Below, piece by piece: positions 7,711 to 15,591 of a DNA stretch of 64,000 nucleotides (within the stretch, counting starts at the first letter, position 1; the number at the start of each line of letters is the position of its first letter). The stretch comes from an uncultured Acetatifactor sp. (GTDB lineage: Bacteria > Bacillota > Clostridia > Lachnospirales > Lachnospiraceae): assembly GCA_910577665.1 (NCBI GenBank), contig CAJTOJ010000019.1:1-64000 (forward strand), read 5' to 3'. Position numbers and translations under genes: made by a program. The notes below the pieces were generated by a model, which searched no databases, was not told the DNA's origin, and saw only the letters and a list, made by a program, of their open reading frames with translations.

Positions 7711-8613
7711 TCACCCATCTTCTCTGTATGCACCGGGAGTCATTCCGGTATGCCGTCTGAACATATCATAAAAATGCTTCCTGCTGTGAAATCCCACCTC
7801 CAGTCCCACCTCCTCCACAGACAGTTCCGTCTCCTTCAGCAGCTTCACCGCCTGGTTCACCCGGAGAATATTCACATAGTCTGTGAAGGAAATAGCAAAA
7901 GTCTCCTTGAACAGCCTGCTTAAATAGCTGGCGTTGTAAGAGCTGGTCCGGGCCAGTTCATCCAGTGTGACAGTGGCATAATGCTTCGACAGATATTCCA
8001 GCAGGGGCGTGATGGCCCGCCGGTGCCTGACCTGCGTCTGATGCCTGTCTTGAAACCGGAGCAGACTGATGCAGAGTCTTTCGACACTGCCCTGCACCAT
8101 TAGCGGATAATAGTTCTCCCGCCTCTCCAGTTCCAACAACAGATCCTCGTAGATACTCTCCACCTCCAGCAGCGCCCTGCCCATCAGGTGCAGGGCGGGC
8201 GCAAACCGGTCTGTGGGCAGGGTACTTTTGTCCTGCAGAAATGCGCAGGATATGATACAGTTGTAGATCATCAGATCCTCCAGGGGAAAATTGGCATGTA
8301 CCTGTCCTGGACGGACACAGAAGATATCACCCTTCTGCAGGATATAATTTGTGCCCTCCAGAAAAGCCACCCCCCGGCCACTGTATACATAGAACAATTC
8401 CAGGAAATCCACATGGGTATGCAGACGTTCCGGCTCATAGGAATCCAGAAAGATTTCCGATGGCTTTTTTTGTCCCTCCCTGACCCAGAGACTGGCAGGA
8501 CTTTTCCTGCCCTTTGGGAGGAAATCCCTGCAGGCCCAGACCAGATCCTTCCCGGCCCATTCTTCCATATGGTAATGCGGCATTTCCACCTGTGCATTCT
8601 CCTGCTTTTCCAT
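7711..8613 (-). CDS. AraC family transcriptional regulator with N-terminal cupin
   Basis: A 300-residue regulator. Residues 1-150 form a cupin-like sugar-sensing domain (FLELFYVYSGRGVAFLEGTNYILQKGDIF is the core). Residues 200-300 contain two helix-turn-helix motifs: TLDELARTSSYNASYLSRLFKE and LSVEEVGLEVGFHSRKHFYDMFRR, ending GMTPGAYRE. It is transcribed divergently from the ADP-ribosylglycohydrolase gene across 144 bases containing a 12-bp palindrome, so it probably controls that gene and itself. The ATG follows AGGGAAGGGATCAC. Regulators of this kind usually activate carbohydrate genes; the effector is unknown. Confidence 0.9.
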   Translation of the reverse strand: MEKQENAQVEMPHYHMEEWAGKDLVWACRDFLPKGRKSPASLWVREGQKKPSEIFLDSYEPERLHTHVDFLELFYVYSGRGVAFLEGTNYILQKGDIFCVRPGQVHANFPLEDLMIYNCIISCAFLQDKSTLPTDRFAPALHLMGRALLEVESIYEDLLLELERRENYYPLMVQGSVERLCISLLRFQDRHQTQVRHRRAITPLLEYLSKHYATVTLDELARTSSYNASYLSRLFKETFAISFTDYVNILRVNQAVKLLKETELSVEEVGLEVGFHSRKHFYDMFRRHTGMTPGAYREDG

Positions 8614-8681
8614 GTGATCCCTTCCCTATGACTCCTGTACAAAGCCCTCAGATCCAAAAAAGCAATACAAAGCAGTCAACT

Positions 8682-8726
8682 GACAATATTGTCTGCAGGC
8701 CCGCTTTCCGTTATCCTTACTATAAT
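8682..8726 (+). promoter_or_regulatory. Candidate AraC operator and -10 element
   Basis: GACAATATTGTC at 8682-8693 is a perfect 12-bp palindrome. It lies about 30 bases ahead of TATAAT at 8721-8726, which has no recognisable -35 box at 17 bases. A strong -10 without a -35, with a dyad in its place, fits an activator-dependent promoter driving the ADP-ribosylglycohydrolase gene. Confidence 0.4.
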
Positions 8727-8757
8727 ATAAAGATCCGATAGAGGAAAGGAGAATTTT

Positions 8758-10317
8758 ATGGAACTGAACGCGAAAATGCTCTACGACAAGATTCAGGGAT
8801 GCTGGAACGGGAAAAATATTGGTGGAGTCCTGGGCGCCCCGCTGGAAGGGAAAAGAGGTGTCTTCGATGTGCAATCCTATCTGCAACAGGACATGGACGG
8901 CAATCCCCCCCCCAATGACGACCTGGACCTACAGCTTGTGTGGCTGGCCGCCGCAGAGAAATACGGCCAGCAGCTGACGCCGGAAATCCTGGGAGAATAC
9001 TGGCTCACTTTCATCACCCCCCATTGGAACGAATACGGCAGGGGAAAAGCCAATATGGTCAGCGGCCTGGTCCCACCTTTGAGTGGTCATGTAGAGAATA
9101 CCTATCACAACAGCTGCGGCTGCTTCATCCGCAGTGAGATCTGGGCCTGTCTGTGTCCGGGCAATCCCGCCCTGGCTGTGAAATACGCCTACCGGGACGG
9201 GGTCATAGACCACAGTGAAGACGGACTCTACGGGGAACTATTCTGTGCTGCCCTGGAAAGCGCTGCTTTCGTGGAATCTGACAGGGACACCCTGGTGAAA
9301 ACCGGCCTTTCTTACATTCCAGAAAACTGTCTCGTGGCCCGGGCCGTGAAGCTGGCACAGGAATGCTATCAGCAGGGGCTGACCTGGCAGGAAGCCCGAA
9401 AGCGCATGATGCAGGAAGTACCCGGCACCTTCGGCATCCAGGGCAGCACCGATGGCAATACGGAGGGCTTCCCCACCTCCCCTGCAGGCAATGATGCCCC
9501 GAACAATATCGGTCTTATGATGATTGGCTGGCTATACGGAAAAAATGATTTCGGAAAGAGTCTGTGTATCGCCGTGGGCTGTGGTGAGGATACAGACTGT
9601 ACGGCAGGTACCCTGGGCGCCATCCTGGGAATCATCCAGGGCAGCAGCAGACTGCCCCAGGAGTGGCTGCATCCCATCCAGGACAAGATCAATACCCTCT
9701 GTATCGAGAAGACAAAAGCTCATCTTCTGAACGGGATCCCCGGCACGGTGACAGAACTTTCAGACCGGATTCTGCAGACCATTCCCCGGTTCCTGTACAG
9801 GGATATGTGTGAAATACTGCCGGAGGGAGGATACCGGGTGTTCTCCCAGGAGCCTCTGGCCTGCACCGCCCGGAGGACCAACTATGTGCCAGGCATAGGC
9901 GGGGTAGGGGATACCCAGGACAGGAATCCGGTTTTTCATGAAAATTTCAGCCCCTTGACAATCCGCAAGGATCATCACATGTTCCGGCTGTACCTGGAAC
10001 ACCCCCAGGGCGTTTTCCTCCAGAACGACAGACAGCTGTCTCTGCGGCTCACAGTAGAAGCCACAGCCTTCAGCTGTCAGCAATGGATCCATGTCAGAAT
10101 ATACGCCCCTGACTTCCTGGCAGTCAGCCCTGGACGGGCCATGAGCCTGCCACTGCACAATACCATGCAGACGCCTTCCGTGGTAGAACTGGCCTTATCC
10201 GCCCAGAACCTTCCCTTAGGGGAACCACCTGCCGGGGAGGTGGACGTACTGATAGAAGTCTCCCTGACCGGACGACACAGCTATGAGGTTGTTAAGACAA
10301 GACTGTATATGAGATAA
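8758..10317 (+). CDS. ADP-ribosylglycohydrolase family protein
   Basis: A 519-residue protein. The N-terminal 330 residues have the all-helical ADP-ribosylglycohydrolase fold: GCWNGKNIGGVLGAPLEG, the metal-binding acidic cluster NDDLDLQLVW, and GCGEDTDCTAGTLGAILG, which supplies the second set of metal-binding Asp residues. The C-terminal 190 residues form a beta-rich extension with no family I recognise. Classical members remove ADP-ribose from proteins, but many gut bacterial homologs sit in carbohydrate clusters and may act on N-glycosides or other sugars. The location beside AraC and a sugar kinase/isomerase cluster supports such a role here, as inference. The ATG follows GAAAGGAGAATTTT. 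It converges on the FGGY kinase gene. Confidence 0.85.
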   Translation: MELNAKMLYDKIQGCWNGKNIGGVLGAPLEGKRGVFDVQSYLQQDMDGNPPPNDDLDLQLVWLAAAEKYGQQLTPEILGEYWLTFITPHWNEYGRGKANMVSGLVPPLSGHVENTYHNSCGCFIRSEIWACLCPGNPALAVKYAYRDGVIDHSEDGLYGELFCAALESAAFVESDRDTLVKTGLSYIPENCLVARAVKLAQECYQQGLTWQEARKRMMQEVPGTFGIQGSTDGNTEGFPTSPAGNDAPNNIGLMMIGWLYGKNDFGKSLCIAVGCGEDTDCTAGTLGAILGIIQGSSRLPQEWLHPIQDKINTLCIEKTKAHLLNGIPGTVTELSDRILQTIPRFLYRDMCEILPEGGYRVFSQEPLACTARRTNYVPGIGGVGDTQDRNPVFHENFSPLTIRKDHHMFRLYLEHPQGVFLQNDRQLSLRLTVEATAFSCQQWIHVRIYAPDFLAVSPGRAMSLPLHNTMQTPSVVELALSAQNLPLGEPPAGEVDVLIEVSLTGRHSYEVVKTRLYMR

Positions 10318-10481
10318 CGATGGATTTCCTTTTTGTTCATGCTAATGTCATGATGTCGGAGGCAAAAGTTTTTTGCCCCCTGATGCCTACGGATTGCTTC
10401 GCATTTCATGCTCCCGCAATCCTAAAAACATTCAAAATCCGCCCTATCGGGCTACTTTTTCATGTTTTTGCGGGTTCCAAA

Positions 10482-10516
10482 GTCATGTATCGACATGCAA
10501 GCATGTCATACATGAC
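10482..10516. repeat. Long near-perfect hairpin between convergent genes
   Basis: GTCATGTAT (10482-10490) pairs with ATACATGAC (10508-10516), and GACATGC (10492-10498) pairs with GCATGTC (10501-10507), leaving a single unpaired C and a 2-base loop. It lies between the ADP-ribosylglycohydrolase and FGGY kinase 3' ends. No T-tract follows on either strand, so it is not a standard intrinsic terminator. Confidence 0.6.
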
Positions 10517-10531
10517 CTTCTGACCCTGGCA

Positions 10532-11986
10532 TCATGTCATCTTCACTGCCCGCCTCCAGGCAGCATATTTTTCCTCCCTGGTCTCTTGGGGCATAGCCGG
10601 TTCATACTGTCTGTATTGCATGCCGGCAAAAAGCTTTTCCTTCTGGTAGAGGCCGGCACGGATGCCTGCCAGGTAAGCTGCCCCGATGGCAGACAGTTCC
10701 TCCTGGCCGGACACATGGACCGTCACCTCTGCCAGATCGCTCTGTACCTGCATCAGATAGGCATTACCCGTAGGGCCGCCGTCCACACGCAGGCTCCCAA
10801 GCTGGCAGCCGCTGTCCTGTTCCATGGCTTTCAGCACATCTGTGATCTGGAAGGCAATGCTGTCTAAGGCTGCCCTGACGATCTCCCTCCGTCCCGTGGT
10901 GCGGCTCATGCCCGTAAGCAGTGCCCTGGCTTCGTCCTTCCAATAAGGGGCGGACAACCCCGTAAAGGCAGGTACAAGGATCGTCTGGTCTGCCGGATTC
11001 GCCCTAAGGGCCAGGTCTTCCGTCTCCCTGGGGGATGTGATCAGTCCCATGTCCTCTTTCAGCCAGGTAACCACGGCACCGGTGTAATTGATATTTCCTT
11101 CCAGCACGTATTCCACCTGGCCTCCGATTCCCCAGGCCAGGGAGGTGGCCAGGCCATGTCTGCTTGGGACGAATTCCCTGCCTATGTGCATCATCACTGA
11201 GGAACCGGTGCCATAGGTGGCCTTCACCATACCGCTTTCGTGGCATCCCTGGCCGAACAGGGCGCCGTGGGAATCCCCCAGCACTGCCGTGATGGGAATC
11301 TTCTCCTCCAGGTATCCCCCGAAATCCGTATAGCCGAAGCAACTGTCGCTGTCACAGACTTCCGGCAAAGACTCCATAGGCACCCCGAACAGGTCGCACA
11401 GTTCCCGGTCCCAGGCCAGCTTGTGGAGATCAAAAAGCTGGGTCCGGGAGGCGTTAGAGTAGTCCGTCTTGAAAGCCTCCCCTTCTGTAAGCCTGTACAC
11501 CAGCCAACAGTCTATGGTACCGAAATGCAGTCTGGTCCCCTTGGGTGCCTGGGGAACGGCATGTTCCATGAGCCAGGCCATCTTGGCGGCGGGAAAATAG
11601 GCGGAAAGGGGAAGTCCCGTCTTCCCATAGATCTCCCCCCCATGTTCCTGTAACCGCTCTGCAATGTGCCAGGCCCTGCTGCACTGCCACACCACCGCAT
11701 GAGCCAGGGGCTTCCCCCCCTGGTCCCAGCACAGGGTGGTCTCCCGTTGGTTGCTGATGCCCACGGCCTGGATCTGTTCCTTCGGAATTCCCGCTGCCTC
11801 CACCACCTGTCTGGCAGATTGCAACACATTTCCATAGATTTCCTCCGGGTCATGGGAGACCCATCCCTGTTCATTTACGATCTGCCTGTGGGGCACGTCT
11901 GCCCGCTTTACAATCGCCCCCTCTTCATCAAAGAGGATGGCCTTGGTTCCCTGGGTACTCTGGTCAATGCCAATGATATATTTCAT
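10532..11986 (-). CDS. FGGY family carbohydrate kinase, glycerol-kinase-like
   Basis: A 484-residue ATP-dependent sugar or polyol kinase. The N-terminal phosphate-binding loop is IGIDQSTQGTKAILFDEEG. Substrate-side blocks include GISNQRETTLCWD and WQCSRAW, with the catalytic Asp probably in VLGDSHGALFGQGC. ATP-side blocks are GTGSSVMMHIG and RVDGGPTGNAYLMQVQSD. The overall match is closest to glycerol kinase (NQRET and the tyrosine in LSAYFPAAKMAW), but the WQDRRT signature is changed to WQCSRA, so the substrate is probably not glycerol. It is last in an operon with a split transketolase and a FucI/AraA-fold isomerase, which points to a short ketose. A ribosome binding site (AGAAGGG) precedes the ATG. 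Confidence 0.88.
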   Translation of the reverse strand: MKYIIGIDQSTQGTKAILFDEEGAIVKRADVPHRQIVNEQGWVSHDPEEIYGNVLQSARQVVEAAGIPKEQIQAVGISNQRETTLCWDQGGKPLAHAVVWQCSRAWHIAERLQEHGGEIYGKTGLPLSAYFPAAKMAWLMEHAVPQAPKGTRLHFGTIDCWLVYRLTEGEAFKTDYSNASRTQLFDLHKLAWDRELCDLFGVPMESLPEVCDSDSCFGYTDFGGYLEEKIPITAVLGDSHGALFGQGCHESGMVKATYGTGSSVMMHIGREFVPSRHGLATSLAWGIGGQVEYVLEGNINYTGAVVTWLKEDMGLITSPRETEDLALRANPADQTILVPAFTGLSAPYWKDEARALLTGMSRTTGRREIVRAALDSIAFQITDVLKAMEQDSGCQLGSLRVDGGPTGNAYLMQVQSDLAEVTVHVSGQEELSAIGAAYLAGIRAGLYQKEKLFAGMQYRQYEPAMPQETREEKYAAWRRAVKMT

Positions 11987-12010
11987 AGGACACCCTTCTT
12001 TCTCCTGCCT

Positions 12011-12940
12011 CTATCCCAAAACACCCTGGACCGCTGCTGCGATTCCCTTGGCATCCAACCCATAATGGGCGAAAATCTCCCGGTTGGTGCCGCCGATCAT
12101 ATGGCCGTCCGGCAGGGACAGGTTCACTACCTTCCTGGGGCATTCCGCTGCTATGGCCTGGGCCACGATACTGCCCAGGCCGCCGTAGGGGGAGTGCTCT
12201 TCCACCGTCACCACAGCTTTCACTTTTCCGGCCGCTGCCAGAAGGGTCTCTGTGTCCAGGGGCTTTACACAATACATGTCCAGCAACCCTGCGCGGGTTC
12301 CTGCCTCCTTAAGGGCCTTCGCTGCCTCCAGGGCTTCGGGTACCATCTCCCCGCAGGCCACCAGCAGCACATCCTCCCCCTCCATAAGCACATTGGCCTT
12401 ATTCAAGGCAAAGGACATATTTTCTCCATAGACATCCTCCGTGGCAGACCGGCTGACCCGCACATAAGCCGGCAGGTCGTCCTGCAGCAGTTCCCGGATC
12501 AGGCAGGCCGTCTGGAACCGGTCACTGGGCAGGTATACCCGCATGTCCGGCAGGCTGGCAAAGGCCGCAATATCCTGGCAGGAATGATGGGTCATCCCCA
12601 GGGCGCCGTAACTGACGCCGCCGCTGATGCCGATGAGGGTCACATTGGTCCGGGAATAGGCGATATCCACCTTGGCCTGCTCATAGCTCCTGGTGGAGAG
12701 GAAACAGGCCGGGGAAGCTGCAAACACTTTTTTCCCACAGGAGGCAAGACCGGCAGATACAGTGACCAGGTTCTGCTCTGCGATCCCCATCTCCACGAAC
12801 TGTTCCGGGAACTGGTCTGCAAAGGCAGACAGGGAAGCGGAACCCCTGGAGTCCGAGCACACCACCACAATATCCCTGTCTGTCCGGGCTGCGGCCAGCA
12901 GTGTATCGCAGATTGCCTGACGATTGGTTATGGTATTCAT
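12011..12940 (-). CDS. Transketolase, C-terminal subunit
   Basis: A 309-residue protein equivalent to the pyrimidine-binding and C-terminal domains of transketolase. FVEMGIAEQNLVTVSAGLA contains the conserved glutamate that activates thiamine diphosphate, and GVSYGALGMTHHSCQDIAAF and DMYCVKPLD complete the family pattern. The start at 12940 follows GAGGAGG and overlaps the stop of the N-terminal subunit gene in an ATGA, so the two subunits are translated in step. Split transketolases occur in many anaerobes and in dedicated sugar pathways, for example the two-subunit apulose-4-phosphate transketolase. The substrate here is inferred only from the neighbours. Confidence 0.93.
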   Translation of the reverse strand: MNTITNRQAICDTLLAAARTDRDIVVVCSDSRGSASLSAFADQFPEQFVEMGIAEQNLVTVSAGLASCGKKVFAASPACFLSTRSYEQAKVDIAYSRTNVTLIGISGGVSYGALGMTHHSCQDIAAFASLPDMRVYLPSDRFQTACLIRELLQDDLPAYVRVSRSATEDVYGENMSFALNKANVLMEGEDVLLVACGEMVPEALEAAKALKEAGTRAGLLDMYCVKPLDTETLLAAAGKVKAVVTVEEHSPYGGLGSIVAQAIAAECPRKVVNLSLPDGHMIGGTNREIFAHYGLDAKGIAAAVQGVLG

Positions 12941-13755
12941 GCCAGCACCTCCTCTAACTCTTTCACTGCCTGTTCGTACTGTGCAGGCGTCATCACCCCG
13001 TGGTGCCATCCTTTGTTATCCTCCATAAAGGAGACACCCTTGCCCTTCACCGTATGGGCAATCACCACGCTAGGGCGTCCCTTGACCTGGGAGGCCTGGG
13101 CATAGGCTTCTGCCAGCTGCCCACAGTCATTGCCGTCTTCCACCTGGATCACATGCCAGCCAAAGGAACAAAACTTCTCCCCCAGGTCATCGCTGCACAT
13201 GACTTCCCTGGTAGGGCCGCTGATCTGCAGACGGTTCAGGTCCACGGTGGCACAGAGATTGTCCAGCTTGTAGTGGGCCGCTGCCATCATGGCTTCATAG
13301 TTGGAACCTTCGGCCATCTCACCGTCCCCCAGCACCACATAGGTGCGGTAGTCCTTTTTATCCATCTTCGCCGCCAGGGCACACCCCACCCCCAGGGCCA
13401 GGCCATGTCCCAGGGATCCGGAATTCATCTCAATACCCGGCACATCCGTGTTGGGATGGCCGATAAACTTAGAGCCGAAGGCGCTGAAAGTCTCTATGGC
13501 CTCCTGCTTATCGAAAAAACCCTTCTCCCCCAGCACCATATACAGGGCATCCACACAGTGGCCCTTGCTCAGGAAAAAGCGGTCCCTGTCCGGGGAAGTC
13601 CAGTTTTCCGGGGACACATCCATCACCTGGAAATACAATACCGTCAATATGTCCATGACACTTAAGTCGCCGCCCACATGGCCTGCCTTGGAGAGATAGA
13701 CCTCCTCGATCACATCCCGGCGCAGGCTGTAGGCTTTCCTAGTCAGTTCATCCAT
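12937..13755 (-). CDS. Transketolase, N-terminal subunit
   Basis: A 272-residue protein matching the thiamine-diphosphate pyrophosphate-binding half of transketolase. The binding signature runs VLGDGEMAEGSNYEAMMAAA and continues to DNLCATVDLNRLQ. FIGHPNTDVPGIEMNSGSLG and SKGHCVDALYMVLGEKGF are also conserved. It pairs with the C-terminal subunit, whose start codon overlaps this stop codon. The upstream 165 bases, before the isomerase gene, contain a perfect 11-bp hairpin that belongs to an intergenic repeat family. It transfers two-carbon units between ketose and aldose phosphates. Confidence 0.93.
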   Translation of the reverse strand: MDELTRKAYSLRRDVIEEVYLSKAGHVGGDLSVMDILTVLYFQVMDVSPENWTSPDRDRFFLSKGHCVDALYMVLGEKGFFDKQEAIETFSAFGSKFIGHPNTDVPGIEMNSGSLGHGLALGVGCALAAKMDKKDYRTYVVLGDGEMAEGSNYEAMMAAAHYKLDNLCATVDLNRLQISGPTREVMCSDDLGEKFCSFGWHVIQVEDGNDCGQLAEAYAQASQVKGRPSVVIAHTVKGKGVSFMEDNKGWHHGVMTPAQYEQAVKELEEVLA

Positions 13756-13799
13756 TTTTACACCCCGTATACGCTTCAGTGCGCATTTTTATTCCATAT

Positions 13800-13905
13800 T
13801 TGATGCGTCTATTTTCAAATTTCCCAACATGCCAGCAAAACTGTCAGTATCATCTATGCTGTCAGTGCCAGCTTTTCTAGCACTGACAGCGGATGCATTT
13901 GCGGC
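13800..13905 (-). repeat. Intergenic hairpin repeat, weak member of a dispersed family
   Basis: GCTGTCAGTGC at 13858-13868 and GCACTGACAGC at 13880-13890 form a perfect 11-bp stem. On the minus strand CTGGCACTGAC is followed some 40 bases later by GCTGGCATGTTGGG; both strings also occur in that order in the intergenic element at 42785-42905. It lies between the isomerase and transketolase genes. Confidence 0.5.
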
Positions 13906-13920
13906 AGGCATTCCCCTGCC

Positions 13921-15327
13921 TCAGATCTCATAACCGCAGATACGGCCCTTCACCTCTTCCTCATTGTCATCATAGAGATCGGGTGTCACACCAATGTATT
14001 TGCAGGCCTCATAGAGCACAGGCACCACATCCTTGTGGATGCCCACACAGTGATGGATGTAGGGGCCTTCCACCAGCTTGGTCTCCAGGCGTTTCCAGTT
14101 CTTCACCTCCACCCACACATAGGTTCCCTTGGTGTAGGGGCCATCCACCCCCCTGGCATTGCCCAGCAGCAGGGAGTATGCTCCGTTGTCCCCGTCAAAG
14201 CGGCACAGGGTCATATCGCCATGCTTCGCCTCGGCCTCCACGGCGCCGGGATGGTCGAAGGCCAGGGGATACCCGATGGTGGGCTTGCAGGACGCACAGG
14301 ACAGGGGCCAGGGACCACAGTGCTGCAGCAGTTCCCCATTCTCATTGTCCGGGTGGCGTACGGTCCAGTCTGCGAAGAAGCTTCTGGCTGTATCCATGCC
14401 GGCTGCCTCCACCAGCAGGGCCGTGATGGCGCCGTGGATATCTGTCTCACAGACCACCGGGAATCCTTCTTCATTCAGCAGGCTGTTGGCCGCACAGGGC
14501 ATAATGCCGATCTCTCCCTGAAGGGCGTTCCAGCACTGGATGGCCGCCCCGTTACAGCCATACCGGTCCGCCAGGGAACGGATGGCCACCTTCAGCGCCG
14601 CCACTGTCTCCAGTTCTTCCTCCTTGATGGCAATGTGGAAGTGTTCCTTGCAGTATGCCACGGTCCCGGCTACCTTCGTGCCCTCCTCCCGGACCTTCTT
14701 CATCTCAGATGTCAGTTCCGGCATGGGGATGGGGGATAACTGGATGTTGAACCGCTCCAGAAGCTCCCCTTCGTTACACATGGTGGACCAGAAATCAAAG
14801 GGCCTGGGACCGATCTGCAGGATCCTGGTGCGGCGGAATACCTTCACCACATTGCACACCGCCAGGAAATTCCGGATGCCCTGTGCAAATTCCTTATCCT
14901 CCAGCCTGCAGTTGGCCAGGTACGTAAAAGGAACCTGGAACCGCCTAAGTACCTTGCCTGTGGCGAACAGGCCGCACTGGCTGTCCCGCAGGCGTACCCC
15001 TTTCTCATCCGGCCTCTCATCCCTGGGCCCCCACAGCAGCACCGGTACCTGTAACTCTTTTGCCAGCCTGGCCACCTCATACTCGGTGCCGAAATTGCCA
15101 TGGGGGAAGAACAGGCCGTCCACCCCTGACTTACGGAATTTTGCACCGATCCGGATCCTGTCCTCCTCATCATGGAGCAAGCCGTCTTCGGATATGTCAT
15201 CAATATCCACAAATTCCACTCCCAGTTCCCTTAATTTCTCCCTGGTTAAGTCCGCGTACTTCACCGCATCCGGTGCGGAGAAAATACTCCTTCTGGTAGG
15301 TGCATACCCCAGTACAATCTTTGCCAT
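13921..15327 (-). CDS. FucI/AraA-fold sugar isomerase family protein
   Basis: A 468-residue protein of the L-fucose/L-arabinose isomerase superfamily. The N-terminal IVLGYAPTRRSIF and the Rossmann-like first domain, RTRILQIGPRPFDFWSTMCNE in the middle, and GEIGIMPCAANSLLNEEGFPVVCETDIHGAITALLVEAAG near residues 290-330, which contains likely metal-binding Glu and Asp, fit that fold. These Mn2+-dependent enzymes convert aldoses to ketoses. It is the first gene of the isomerase, transketolase, kinase set, so it probably makes the ketose that the FGGY kinase phosphorylates. It is divergent from a LacI regulator. The exact sugar is not determined by the sequence. Confidence 0.82.
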   Translation of the reverse strand: MAKIVLGYAPTRRSIFSAPDAVKYADLTREKLRELGVEFVDIDDISEDGLLHDEEDRIRIGAKFRKSGVDGLFFPHGNFGTEYEVARLAKELQVPVLLWGPRDERPDEKGVRLRDSQCGLFATGKVLRRFQVPFTYLANCRLEDKEFAQGIRNFLAVCNVVKVFRRTRILQIGPRPFDFWSTMCNEGELLERFNIQLSPIPMPELTSEMKKVREEGTKVAGTVAYCKEHFHIAIKEEELETVAALKVAIRSLADRYGCNGAAIQCWNALQGEIGIMPCAANSLLNEEGFPVVCETDIHGAITALLVEAAGMDTARSFFADWTVRHPDNENGELLQHCGPWPLSCASCKPTIGYPLAFDHPGAVEAEAKHGDMTLCRFDGDNGAYSLLLGNARGVDGPYTKGTYVWVEVKNWKRLETKLVEGPYIHHCVGIHKDVVPVLYEACKYIGVTPDLYDDNEEEVKGRICGYEI

Positions 15328-15410
15328 ACCGCATACCTCCTTGCTATGTTCCTTAAAATACTAATGTTTCTTTGATCTTTGCTTTGATGTTTCTTCCTAT
15401 TGTCTTCATT

Positions 15411-15485
15411 ATTAAGTCATTTTTACTTAATTTCAACTCAATATTAAGTAATTTTACAGGAATTAATTGACTTAATCCACTTAAT
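15411..15485. promoter_or_regulatory. Array of five ATTAAGT half-sites between isomerase and LacI genes
   Basis: ATTAAGT occurs at 15411-15417 and 15443-15449, and its reverse complement ACTTAAT at 15425-15431, 15470-15476 and 15479-15485. The first pair makes an inverted repeat with a 7-base spacer. The array fills the AT-rich part of the divergent intergenic region and is a strong candidate operator for the LacI-type regulator, controlling both directions. Confidence 0.55.
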
Positions 15486-15591
15486 ACTTTATGCTGGATG
15501 ATAGTGGGTCCGTTGCTGTTTATCTGGCATCACCACGTTATCCGGCATTGCCACGGATCCCCATCCTTTATCCACAGAAAAGAGGTGTCCC

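Noticed and set aside
11666..13105. Plus-strand open frame of 479 codons
   Set aside because: Antisense shadow of the FGGY kinase and transketolase genes with no recognisable protein pattern.
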